Below are positions 16,884-24,877 of a stretch of DNA of 55,379 nt, piece by piece. Source of the stretch: an uncultured Lachnotalea sp. GTDB lineage: Bacteria; Bacillota; Clostridia; Lachnospirales; Lachnospiraceae. Where the stretch lies: contig CAOKOS010000013.1 in assembly GCA_948470255.1 (NCBI GenBank), forward strand, positions 1 to 55,379, read 5' to 3'. Under the pieces are notes generated by a model. The model was not told where the DNA came from. It saw nothing but the letters and a program-made list of their open reading frames with translations, and did no database searches. Numbering within the stretch: position 1 is the stretch's first letter; each line of letters begins with the position of its first letter. The translations under genes were made by a program, and so were the position numbers.

Positions 16884-18113
16884 ATGACAGAGACAAAAAA
16901 ACTGGGGGCCTGGCTGCCTCTTCTTAAGACAGCGGGGGAGCAGGGCCGGCTGTTTGACAATGGTGGCGCAGATTTTCTGATGGCGGAAGATTTGTCCACA
17001 AACGACAGGGGGCATGAGGAGAGCATCGGCCTGTTAAAGAGGGTCATCCGTGGTTCAGATGCGCCTTTTATGGCCGGAGGCCAGGTAAAACGGGTGGAGG
17101 ATGTAAAAAAATACCTGTATGCCGGAGCAAAAATAGTATATCTGAAGGCTTCCCAGCCGGAAAATATTGATTTGCTAAAGGAAGTTTCCGACAGGTTTGG
17201 AAAAGAAAAGATTGCTGTCTGGCTGGATACGCCAAAAAGCCTCAGCCATATGGAAGAATATGATTTGCTGGGAGCGGGAAGCTTTCTTGTTTCCGCGAAA
17301 GACTTCAGGGGGCAGTCTTCTTCCTACCCTGTTTATCTGCTTACAGAAGAAAAAACAGAAAAAGAGCTGGCGTCCCTGTTGTCCGGCGCCCATGTGTCCG
17401 GAGTAATCCTTACCGCAAAGACAGGGGAATCTTCTTTTATGGAGCTTAAGACGGCTCTGAAGGCAGACGGCTTGTCCATGGATACTTTGGACTCTTCTGT
17501 TTGCTGGAAAGAATTGAAACTTGGCCCGGACGGTTTGATTCCTGTGATTGTCCAGGATTACCGGACAAATGAAGTATTGATGATGGCTTATATGGATGAA
17601 CCGGCTTTTGACGAAACACTCCGGACCGGAAAAATGTGTTATTACAGCAGGAGCAGAAAAAGCCGGTGGCTGAAAGGGGAAACCTCCGGCCATTTCCAAT
17701 ATGTGAAATCCCTGCATTTGGACTGCGATAACGATACGATCCTGGCAAAGGTTTTCCAGGTGGGCGGCGCTTGCCATACGGGTTCCCGTTCCTGCTTTTT
17801 CCAGACACTGGTAAAAAAAGAATATGACGAAACAAATCCCCTCATGGTTTTTGAGAAAGTCTATGATATCATCAAAGACAGGAAGCTTCATCCCAAAGAA
17901 GGCTCTTATACAAATTATCTGTTTGACAAAGGCATTGACAAGATCCTGAAAAAGGTGGGGGAAGAGGCCACAGAGATCATCATTGCAGCGAAAAACCCCG
18001 ACCCGGAAGAAATCATCTATGAGCTTTCTGATTTTCTGTATCACGCCATGGTGCTGATGGCAGAAAAAGGCGTTACCTGGGAAGATATCATGAAGGAATT
18101 GGCAAACCGCTGA
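16884..18113 (+). CDS. hisIE: HisIE with an N-terminal HisA/HisF-like half-barrel
   Basis: Bifunctional phosphoribosyl-AMP cyclohydrolase (HisI, about 207-307) and phosphoribosyl-ATP pyrophosphatase (HisE, about 325-405). HisI metal and catalytic motifs are intact: [23 protein letters not shown] and [11 protein letters not shown]. HisE has [15 protein letters not shown]. Usual HisIE is about 200-220 residues; this one has 409. The extra 1-200 looks like the first half of a HisF/HisA barrel: [11 protein letters not shown] (28-38), [20 protein letters not shown] (63-82) and [11 protein letters not shown] (105-115). The first-strand catalytic Asp of HisF is missing and the second half is degenerate, so this part is probably a non-catalytic scaffold. 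Last gene of the operon; AGGGAATAG precedes ATG 16884. Confidence 0.93.
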   Translation: MTETKKLGAWLPLLKTAGEQGRLFDNGGADFLMAEDLSTNDRGHEESIGLLKRVIRGSDAPFMAGGQVKRVEDVKKYLYAGAKIVYLKASQPENIDLLKEVSDRFGKEKIAVWLDTPKSLSHMEEYDLLGAGSFLVSAKDFRGQSSSYPVYLLTEEKTEKELASLLSGAHVSGVILTAKTGESSFMELKTALKADGLSMDTLDSSVCWKELKLGPDGLIPVIVQDYRTNEVLMMAYMDEPAFDETLRTGKMCYYSRSRKSRWLKGETSGHFQYVKSLHLDCDNDTILAKVFQVGGACHTGSRSCFFQTLVKKEYDETNPLMVFEKVYDIIKDRKLHPKEGSYTNYLFDKGIDKILKKVGEEATEIIIAAKNPDPEEIIYELSDFLYHAMVLMAEKGVTWEDIMKELANR

Positions 18114-18134
18114 AAAACTCTGTCTGCAAAAGGC

Positions 18135-18163
18135 TTGAATGTCTCCCTGAAATGAAGTAAAAT
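18135..18163 (+). promoter_or_regulatory. Sigma-A promoter after hisIE
   Basis: TTGAAT (18135-18140), 17 bp, TAAAAT (18158-18163). It drives the 141-residue unknown gene separately from the his operon. Confidence 0.6.
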
Positions 18164-18197
18164 AAAACCATATGATAAATAAAGGGGGGAGTGACTT

Positions 18198-18623
18198 ATG
18201 GCATGGCAGGAGAAATGCTTAAGTACGCTTACGGAGGCAAAGCTGTTTTTGTCCACGGCTCATATGGAACGGTTTAAAGAAACATGGAAGGTATTGAAAA
18301 AACAGCCGTTCTGTACAAAGGGGCTTTGTAAATGCCTGTTTCTTGCAGCGTGGGATCAGGAGCATTACCAGTTTTTAAAGGATACGGTGGAAGAGATGAT
18401 TTCCAGAAAAGACACCGATACATCCTATATGCTGGAAAAAGGAAGGGTTGTCCTGGGAAATGTGGCTTTAAGCGAGAGGGAACTGTTTAAACTTTCCATT
18501 GAATTTCTGGAGAAAGAGGGACAGACACCGGACGAGAGGCTTTTAATCCGGCTTTCCCACCACTGGGTTCCCATCACTGACAATACACTGGAGATGGGAA
18601 GGGTTTTAGATTCCCTGGAATAA
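18198..18623 (+). CDS. Small alpha-helical protein of unknown function
   Basis: A 141-residue soluble, mostly helical protein rich in Leu, Glu and Lys, with three cysteines near residues 40-47 (FCTKGLCKCLF). No signal peptide, membrane segment or motif I recognise. ATG 18198 follows an AAAGGGGGGAG site; it has its own promoter (18135-18163) and terminator (18646-18672), so it is a single-gene unit and very likely expressed. I cannot assign a function. Confidence 0.75.
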   Translation: MAWQEKCLSTLTEAKLFLSTAHMERFKETWKVLKKQPFCTKGLCKCLFLAAWDQEHYQFLKDTVEEMISRKDTDTSYMLEKGRVVLGNVALSERELFKLSIEFLEKEGQTPDERLLIRLSHHWVPITDNTLEMGRVLDSLE

Positions 18624-18645
18624 AGGCAGTACATAGAAGCATTTG

Positions 18646-18672
18646 AGAATCCTGCATTGCGGGATTCTTTTT
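18646..18672 (+). terminator. Rho-independent terminator
   Basis: The stem AGAATCCTGC/GCGGGATTCT (18646-18655, 18659-18668; one G-T pair) has a 3-nt loop and is followed by TTTTT. Confidence 0.92.
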
Positions 18673-18718
18673 CTGTACAGGATTCCCTGTGGATTGTTGT
18701 GGGCGAAAGGACTATAAA

Positions 18719-19444
18719 ATGAAGAAAAACGGTAAATTATTGCTTGTAGAGGATGATACGGAAATCTGCCGTATGCTTGGAGGTTTCTTGGAAACGGAAG
18801 ATTATGAAGTGGTTTGTGCCGCTGATGGGGAAGAGGCTTTGAGGCAGTTTGAAAAAGGCATTTACAGTCTGGTACTTTTAGATCTCAGGCTTCCAAGGCG
18901 AAGCGGCCTGGAAGTGCTGCAGATGATCCGAAAAACCAGCACTGTCCCTGTTTTGATTCTTTCTGCAAAAGATACGGATTCAGATAAGGCGTTGGGACTT
19001 TCCATGGGAGCCGATGATTATGTAACAAAGCCGTTTTCTGTGACAGAAGTACTGGCGCGGATTAAGGCCAATATCAGGAGGAATACGGAATATGCAAATC
19101 CGACTTTCTCTGCCGCTTCAGAAGGGGATAAGTCTGAGGAAACCCTTACATGGGGAAAACTGGTTCTGGATCAAAAGACTTATTCTGTAAAAAAATCTGG
19201 GGAAACAGTGAACCTGACGGCAAAGGAATTTGAAATCCTCCGGTTATTTTTAAAGAATCCAAAGAAAGTATATACCAAGGCGCAGCTTTATACAAAAATT
19301 TGGCAGGAGGATTTTCTGGCCGATGAAAACGCTGTCCATGTCCATATCAGCAGGTTAAGGAATAAAATCGAGGAGGATCCCAGAAACCCTCGGTGTATTG
19401 TTACAGTATGGGGAATCGGCTACCGGCTGGGAGAGGAATTATGA
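18719..19444 (+). CDS. OmpR-family response regulator
   Basis: A 241-residue regulator: receiver domain (1-120) with acidic pocket EDD, phosphoacceptor D55 in LLDLRLP and K104 in TKPF, then a winged-helix DNA-binding domain (LTAKEFEILRLFLKNP..., RNKIEEDPRNPRCIVTVWGIGYRLG). ATG 18719 follows AAAGG by 8 nt; a GTG at 18689 is in frame but within the post-terminator gap. It overlaps the kinase gene by ATGA. With the kinase and ABC exporter downstream it resembles systems that sense and remove antimicrobial peptides; that role is inferred. Confidence 0.93.
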   Translation: MKKNGKLLLVEDDTEICRMLGGFLETEDYEVVCAADGEEALRQFEKGIYSLVLLDLRLPRRSGLEVLQMIRKTSTVPVLILSAKDTDSDKALGLSMGADDYVTKPFSVTEVLARIKANIRRNTEYANPTFSAASEGDKSEETLTWGKLVLDQKTYSVKKSGETVNLTAKEFEILRLFLKNPKKVYTKAQLYTKIWQEDFLADENAVHVHISRLRNKIEEDPRNPRCIVTVWGIGYRLGEEL

Positions 19445-20349
19445 AGTGTGCAAAAGAGACGGCGGAAATTGGCTGTGAACTGAAACGGATTCTTGATGAA
19501 AACAGCACGGAAAAGCTGATGATTTTTACGGAACGAAGAGAAACAAAAGAACTTTGCGCCCAGATTAACCGGCTTCTGGAAGACAGGCAGCAGCTTAAAG
19601 CAGAATTTAAACAAAGAGAATTAACCATAGCGCAGATGCTTTCCAATATTTCCCATGATATCCGAACTCCCATGACAGTGATTTTAGGATATCTGGAAAT
19701 GCTGCAACTGCAAAAAGACAAACAGCAGGGGACAGATGGAGCGCTGCCGGAAACTGCCTGGGATATGGTTGATTATGTGGAGAAAAAAGCAGTTCAGGTC
19801 ATGGAACTGATGGAACAGTTTTTCACTTTATCGCGATTGGAGGCAGGGGAGGAACAACTTACTTTCAGCCAGTTGGACTTTGGGGAAGTCTGCAGAGAAT
19901 GTGTGCTGGATTTTTATGAAATTTTGACAGAGCGGCAGTTTCATGTGGAGGTTTCCATTCCAGAAGAAAAGCTAATGATTACAGGGAATGAATCCGCCCT
20001 TAGGCGGATCTTGTTTAATCTTTTATCCAACGCGCTACGCTACGGTAAAGACGGGAATTATCTCGGATTTTCCGTGAAAAAAGAACAGGATTTTGTCTAT
20101 ATACAAGTGAGGGACAGGGGAAAAGGAATTGAACCAGAATCCTTATCCCATATATTTGACCGCCTTTATATGGCTGAAACGTCTGATGGTCAAAAAACTT
20201 ATGGAAATGGGCTGGGGCTTTCCATTGCAAAAAGGCTGGCAAAGCAGATGGGGGGTGAGCTTTCCGTTTCCAGCAGCCCCCATGTGGAAACATGCTTTAC
20301 ATTGAAATTCCCTCTGGCATCAGAAAGAATATCCGACAGAAATTCGTAA
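19441..20349 (+). CDS. Cytosolic sensor histidine kinase
   Basis: A 302-residue HisKA/HATPase_c kinase with the phosphorylated H72 in SNISHDIRTPMTVILGYLEML, N box LFNLLSNALRYG, DRGKGIEPE and GNGLGLSIAKRLA. It has no transmembrane segment or extracellular domain; the first 60 residues are a helical linker. It must therefore sense an intracellular cue or act with a partner such as the adjacent ABC permease, which is the arrangement in several lantibiotic-response systems. Start ATG 19441 overlaps the regulator stop. The ABC ATPase gene starts 64 nt later. Confidence 0.92.
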   Translation: MKCAKETAEIGCELKRILDENSTEKLMIFTERRETKELCAQINRLLEDRQQLKAEFKQRELTIAQMLSNISHDIRTPMTVILGYLEMLQLQKDKQQGTDGALPETAWDMVDYVEKKAVQVMELMEQFFTLSRLEAGEEQLTFSQLDFGEVCRECVLDFYEILTERQFHVEVSIPEEKLMITGNESALRRILFNLLSNALRYGKDGNYLGFSVKKEQDFVYIQVRDRGKGIEPESLSHIFDRLYMAETSDGQKTYGNGLGLSIAKRLAKQMGGELSVSSSPHVETCFTLKFPLASERISDRNS

Positions 20350-20413
20350 GGATTTTTGCAGGCTTTTGAAAGTTTTGTCTGTTAAAATAGGTTTTGTAAA
20401 GGAGGAAATGATT

Positions 20414-21331
20414 ATGGCGTATCTTTTGGAAACCTGCGGCCTTGGAAAGGACATTGGAAGACAAAATATTATAGAAGATGTATCGCTCCATGTGAAGAAA
20501 GGGGAAATTTACGGCTTTCTCGGACCAAATGGAGCAGGGAAAACGACAATACTGAAACTGGTGACAGGGCTTTGGAATCCCACGAGAGGAGAAATTTTTC
20601 TTTTTGGGAAACAGATGAAAAACGATTTCCGCCATGCTTTAAAACGTATGGGAATCGTCCTGGAGTATCCCGCATTTTATAAATTTTTAAGCGGGCGGGA
20701 GAATCTGGAACTTCATCGGGAATATATGGGATATTACCGTCATGGAAGTGTGGAGGAAGCGTTAAAACTGGTGTGCATGGAAGAGATGGCAGACCGTCCT
20801 GTGAAAAATTATTCCCTTGGGATGAGAGAACGGCTTGGAATCGCCAGGGCAGTGCTTTGCAAGCCAGAGCTTCTGATTTTAGATGAGCCTCTCAATGGCC
20901 TTGACCCATCAGGGATTCACCTGATCCGGGAGCTTTTAAGGCGGCTTTGCCAAGAATATGGAACTACGGTCCTCATGTCCAGCCACATTTTGCCGGAAGT
21001 GGAAACCGTTGCGGATACGGTGGGAATTCTCTGTAAAGGAAAATTGAAAGAAGAGGTTTCCATGAAAGAGCTTTCTCAAAAAAGCGTCTCTTTTATAGAA
21101 GCTTTAACAGCAGACAGAAGGAAAGCCGCCTTTGTACTGGAAGAGAAGCTGAATATCCAGAAATTTCGTATCATGGAAGACGGCAGTATCCGCGTATATG
21201 ACCAGGGGATTCAGGTGGAAAGCCTGGTAAAGCAACTGGCTTCAGAAGACGTCGGGATTTTATCCCTTGGAAGAAAAACGGAGACTCTGGAAGAATATTT
21301 TATGAAGCTTGTGGGGGAGGATCTGCAATGA
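20414..21331 (+). CDS. ABC transporter ATP-binding protein
   Basis: A 305-residue ATPase of the exporter/ABC-2 type (lantibiotic-immunity-like). Walker A GPNGAGKTT, signature NYSLGMRERLGIARA (variant of LSGGQ), Walker B LLILDEPLNGLDPSG and the H-loop SSH are intact; a C-terminal domain of about 80 residues follows. ATG 20414 lies 8 nt after AAAGGAGG; ATG 20408 is too close. Its stop overlaps the permease start (ATGA). Confidence 0.93.
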   Translation: MAYLLETCGLGKDIGRQNIIEDVSLHVKKGEIYGFLGPNGAGKTTILKLVTGLWNPTRGEIFLFGKQMKNDFRHALKRMGIVLEYPAFYKFLSGRENLELHREYMGYYRHGSVEEALKLVCMEEMADRPVKNYSLGMRERLGIARAVLCKPELLILDEPLNGLDPSGIHLIRELLRRLCQEYGTTVLMSSHILPEVETVADTVGILCKGKLKEEVSMKELSQKSVSFIEALTADRRKAAFVLEEKLNIQKFRIMEDGSIRVYDQGIQVESLVKQLASEDVGILSLGRKTETLEEYFMKLVGEDLQ

Positions 21332-22038
21332 AAAAAATGATTTGGCTGGAATGGAAAAAGAACCGTATCGGACGTTATGTGAGAAATGCCTTGATTATGG
21401 CGGCCCTCCTGGCTTTATTTCTGTATGCAATGGCCTTTTTCGGCATCGCAAATGACCCGGAAACGGGGATACCGGATGCGGCTCCCGGCATGTTAAGTAT
21501 TTCTGCTTCCACAGAATTTCTGACAAACAGCGCTTATTTTGTATTTACCGGGGTAATGCTTGCATCCTTTGTGGTAAATGCTTATAAAAACGGAATCATG
21601 GCCCTGATGTTCACTTATCCGGTCAGTAGGAAAAAAATCCTGTGTTCCCAGATGGCTGCCGTATGGATTTTTAATTTTGCGGCGCTGGCCATTACAAAGA
21701 TTTTAGTTTATACTTGCCTGTTCTGGGGCGGAAAGATTCATACAGCTTCCGCATTTCCTTTGGATTTTCATATGGAAAGCATATCATTTTATGGTTCTGT
21801 TTTTTTCACATCGGCAGTAGTCACCACCATCGGCTTTTTGTCTCTTTTTGCAGGGCTTTTTACAAAGTCTTCTAAAGCGGCGGTCATTGCTTCCTTCCTT
21901 CTGGTGTTTTTAACCCAGGGAAGCCTGGGAGATAAAAGCCTGGCAGGGAATACAACTTTTCTTTTGATCCTGGCAGCCTTATCTGTGACGCTGGCTGTGG
22001 GAAATGTGGCTGCGGCTGAAAAACAGGAGATTCTTTAA
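21328..22038 (+). CDS. ABC-2 type permease
   Basis: A 236-residue polytopic membrane protein with about six hydrophobic segments and a long first extracellular loop, the partner of the ATPase encoded directly upstream with a 4-nt overlap. The size and layout match ABC-2 permeases of bacteriocin-immunity or drug-export systems. The substrate is unknown; an antimicrobial peptide is likely from context only. Confidence 0.85.
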   Translation: MKKMIWLEWKKNRIGRYVRNALIMAALLALFLYAMAFFGIANDPETGIPDAAPGMLSISASTEFLTNSAYFVFTGVMLASFVVNAYKNGIMALMFTYPVSRKKILCSQMAAVWIFNFAALAITKILVYTCLFWGGKIHTASAFPLDFHMESISFYGSVFFTSAVVTTIGFLSLFAGLFTKSSKAAVIASFLLVFLTQGSLGDKSLAGNTTFLLILAALSVTLAVGNVAAAEKQEIL

Positions 22039-22044
22039 ACATGG

Positions 22045-22097
22045 GGCTGCTGTAAAATATGTGGGTTTCTTTCTAACTGGCATATTTTACAGTAGCC
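22045..22097 (+). terminator. Long hairpin after the ABC permease
   Basis: Arms GGCTGCTGTAAAATATG (22045-22061) and CATATTTTACAGTAGCC (22081-22097) pair over 17 bp with one G-T, around a 19-nt loop. It lies 6 nt after the stop. The T-run after it is poor (TCTCCTCTTATC), so it may act as a processing or stability hairpin rather than a simple terminator. Confidence 0.55.
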
Positions 22098-22178
22098 TCT
22101 CCTCTTATCTATGGAAAACTTCCGTCATAATAACAGAAAATCTCTCTCTGAAACCTCTAAAAATATAAAAGATATATA

Positions 22179-22207
22179 AAATCCCCCCATAAAACAAAAA
22201 TCCCCCC
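22179..22207 (+). repeat. AAAATCCCCCC direct repeat
   Basis: AAAATCCCCCC (22179-22189) recurs at 22197-22207, 18 bp apart, just upstream of the sugar-transporter promoter. Spacing and position would suit a regulator site, but the C-run makes slippage a simpler explanation. Confidence 0.45.
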
Positions 22208-22229
22208 CTCTTTTGAAATTTCCGGTCTT

Positions 22230-22238
22230 TGTTATACT
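22230..22238 (+). promoter_or_regulatory. Extended -10 promoter of the sugar ABC operon
   Basis: TGTTATACT (TG extension plus TATACT at 22233-22238), 53 bases before the ATPase start. No good -35 at normal spacing (TTGAAA at 22213-22218 gives only 14 bp), consistent with an activator-dependent promoter. Confidence 0.5.
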
Positions 22239-22290
22239 TATTATTAAGATATTATATAGGCATGATTATATTGGCGTGGAGGGGTGAAGA

Positions 22291-23802
22291 ATGCAGGATG
22301 TAATTGTTTCCATGGAAAATATCAGCAAGACTTTTCCTGGAGTAAAAGCGCTGGACAATGTACAGTTTGAGCTGAAAGCCGGAGAGGTGATGGCTCTTTT
22401 GGGAGAAAACGGCGCAGGAAAATCGACTTTGATGAAAATCCTCAGCGGCGTCTATACAAGAGACGGCGGAACCATGCGCATTTTTGGAAAAGAATATGGA
22501 GATTTGACTCCCAAACAGGCACAGGGAGCGGGAGTTGCCATTATCCACCAGGAATTAAATATGTGCAGGCATCTGTCGGTGGCGGAAAACATGTTCCTCG
22601 GCAGAGAAGTAAGGGGGAAAATCGCTTTAAACAATGCAAAGATGGAGGAAGAGGCAGGAAAAATCCTGGATAATCTAAAGATCAATATTAATCCAAAACA
22701 GATTGTGGGAGATCTGCCAGTGTCAAAACAGCAGATGGTGGAAATCGCAAAAGCTCTTTCCATCAATGCAAAAATTTTAATTATGGATGAGCCGACTTCG
22801 GCTCTGACGGCGAAGGAAATCGACGACCTGTTTCGTATTATCCACCAGCTGAAGGAGGAGGGGCATGGGATTGTCTATATTTCCCACAGGCTGGAAGAGC
22901 TTCAGCACATCGTGGATCGGGTGACAATCATGCGTGACGGCCAGTACATTACATGCCAGAATTTTGACGATATGACCTTAGATCAGATCATCGCCAATAT
23001 GGTGGGCCGTGAAATCAAAGAAAAGTTTCCTCATGTGGAATGTGAAAAAGGAAAGAAAATTTTTGAAGTAAAAAATCTCAATGCCGGAAAATTGGTGAAA
23101 GATATCAATTTTTCTGTCTATGAAGGAGAGATCGTAGGACTTGCAGGCTTGATGGGGGCAGGGCGGACAGAGACTACCAGGGCGATTTTCGGCGCCGACC
23201 CGAAAGAAAGCGGTGAAATCTATGTGGATGGAAAAGAGGTAAAGATCCATTGTCCCATGGATGCCATCCGACACGGGGTTGTCCTGGCGCCGGAGGACCG
23301 GAAAAAAGACGGCCTCTGTACGAAATTAAGTATCAGGCAGAATCTGGCCCTCCCCAACCTGGATCTGGTATGTACCGGTTTTGGGGTGGTCAGCCGCACG
23401 AAAGAGCAGAAGCTTTGCGATGAAGCAGTGGAAAACTTAAGGATCAAGACCCCCAATGTGGAAATTGATTCTGGAAACTTGTCAGGAGGGAACCAGCAGA
23501 AAGTAGTGGTTGGAAAATGGCTGGCACGAAATTCCAGGGTAGTGATTTTTGACGAACCCACAAGAGGTATCGACGTGGGGGCGAAAGTTGAAATATATAA
23601 TTTGATCAACGAATTGAAGAAAAAGGGAATCGCCGTGATCATTGTATCTTCGGAAATGCCGGAGGTCATGGGGGTTGCAGATCGGATTATTGTCATGTGC
23701 GACGGCCGGATTACCGGAGAGGTTATGGCAAAAGAAACATCGCAGAATGAGATTCTGACGCTGGCCACTTCATTTGAAAATAAAAATATTGCCAGTTCTT
23801 GA
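22291..23802 (+). CDS. Sugar ABC transporter ATP-binding protein (MglA/RbsA type)
   Basis: A 503-residue tandem ABC ATPase that powers uptake of a monosaccharide. Domain 1 has Walker A GENGAGKST (38-46), signature VSKQQMVEIAKAL and Walker B ILIMDEPTSAL. Domain 2 has the family-typical weakened Walker A LMGAGRTE, an intact LSGGNQQKVVVGKWL signature and VVIFDEPTRGIDVGAK. ATG 22291 follows GGAGGGG. The permease and binding protein follow in the same operon. Ribose, galactose, xylose or another hexose/pentose cannot be told apart from this subunit. Confidence 0.95.
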   Translation: MQDVIVSMENISKTFPGVKALDNVQFELKAGEVMALLGENGAGKSTLMKILSGVYTRDGGTMRIFGKEYGDLTPKQAQGAGVAIIHQELNMCRHLSVAENMFLGREVRGKIALNNAKMEEEAGKILDNLKININPKQIVGDLPVSKQQMVEIAKALSINAKILIMDEPTSALTAKEIDDLFRIIHQLKEEGHGIVYISHRLEELQHIVDRVTIMRDGQYITCQNFDDMTLDQIIANMVGREIKEKFPHVECEKGKKIFEVKNLNAGKLVKDINFSVYEGEIVGLAGLMGAGRTETTRAIFGADPKESGEIYVDGKEVKIHCPMDAIRHGVVLAPEDRKKDGLCTKLSIRQNLALPNLDLVCTGFGVVSRTKEQKLCDEAVENLRIKTPNVEIDSGNLSGGNQQKVVVGKWLARNSRVVIFDEPTRGIDVGAKVEIYNLINELKKKGIAVIIVSSEMPEVMGVADRIIVMCDGRITGEVMAKETSQNEILTLATSFENKNIASS

Positions 23803-23819
23803 CAGGAGGGAGAAAGATT

Positions 23820-24836
23820 ATGAACACCACAAAACAAAATCCCTGGAAACGCCTCATAGGAATCCGGGGCATGGGAGCCGCCCTTACGGCTTTCGCAGGC
23901 TTTATTATCCTTTATATTGCATTTGGACTGATCAACCCGGCTGTATTTTCGGGACAGAACATTATGAACCTGCTCCGTTCCATGTCCAAATATTTGCTGA
24001 TCGGTATTGCTCAGAGCTTTATCCTGATCACTGGAAACATTGATCTTTCCATTGGTTCCATGGTGGGGATGAGCGCTATGATCAGCGCCACCATGATGGC
24101 CAAAGGATTTCATCCGGCCATTGCCATTTTAGTCTCCCTGGTCAGCTGTCTGGCAGTGGGGCTGATCAACGGATTTCTGGTGGGGAAATTCCGCCTCCCT
24201 CCCTTTATTGCTACTTTGGGCACCATGTTTGTAGCAAGGGGAATTGCCTATATGGTCAATGGAAACCGCAATACGGATGCCATCGCCACAGGAATCGGCA
24301 AAGAAGCAGGGGACAATTTCCAGAATTTCTTCTACTACGGTTCGGTATTTAAAATATATAACGCATTTTGGATTGCTTTAATTGTCTTCATTATTATGTT
24401 CTTCATTTTATCTAAAACCAGAACAGGCCGTCATATTTATGCCATCGGCTCCAACATCGACGCAGCCAAACTGTCCGGTGTCAATATTGTAGCGACCACG
24501 ACCAAGGTATATCTTGTCAGCGCCGTCTGCTCCTGTCTGGTTGGCCTGATCCTCTGTGCCCAGGCTGGAATGGGAAACATGGAAGCTGGTTTAAGTTATG
24601 AAATGTATGGCGTTGCTGCAGGCGTAATCGGCGGTGTGTCTCCCCTTGGAGGCACGGGACTCCTGCTTGGTACGCTGGCAGGTTCTGCAGTATGGCAGAC
24701 ATTGGAAAACGGTCTGAATATGATTGGCGCCCAGGTGGGTATCCAGCGCCTTGTCATCGGTATCATTGTAGTATGCGCCGTTCTTCTGGATGTGGTGGTG
24801 CGTAACGGACAATTTGGCAGAAAGAAAAAGAGCTGA
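23820..24836 (+). CDS. Sugar ABC transporter permease (MglC/RbsC type)
   Basis: A 338-residue integral membrane protein with eight to ten hydrophobic segments of the BPD_transp_2 family. Conserved stretches are GNIDLSIGSMVGM, PPFIATLGTMFVARGIAYM, NAFWIALIVF and GGVSPLGGTG. Start ATG 23820 lies 9 nt after AGGAGGG; the frame open from TTG 23799 is not needed. The homodimer would pair with the tandem ATPase. It ends 41 nt before the binding-protein gene. Confidence 0.95.
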   Translation: MNTTKQNPWKRLIGIRGMGAALTAFAGFIILYIAFGLINPAVFSGQNIMNLLRSMSKYLLIGIAQSFILITGNIDLSIGSMVGMSAMISATMMAKGFHPAIAILVSLVSCLAVGLINGFLVGKFRLPPFIATLGTMFVARGIAYMVNGNRNTDAIATGIGKEAGDNFQNFFYYGSVFKIYNAFWIALIVFIIMFFILSKTRTGRHIYAIGSNIDAAKLSGVNIVATTTKVYLVSAVCSCLVGLILCAQAGMGNMEAGLSYEMYGVAAGVIGGVSPLGGTGLLLGTLAGSAVWQTLENGLNMIGAQVGIQRLVIGIIVVCAVLLDVVVRNGQFGRKKKS

Positions 24837-24877
24837 ACCGCATAGGCGGATAAGCAATATAAAAAAGGAGGAAACAT

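Noticed and set aside
17175..18044. 289-residue open frame antisense to hisIE
   Set aside because: Lies wholly within hisIE, has no ribosome-binding site and shows no recognisable family; it is a codon-bias shadow.
23220..24113. 297-residue antisense frame across the sugar ATPase and permease genes
   Set aside because: Covers two well-supported genes on the other strand and has no plausible start signal.
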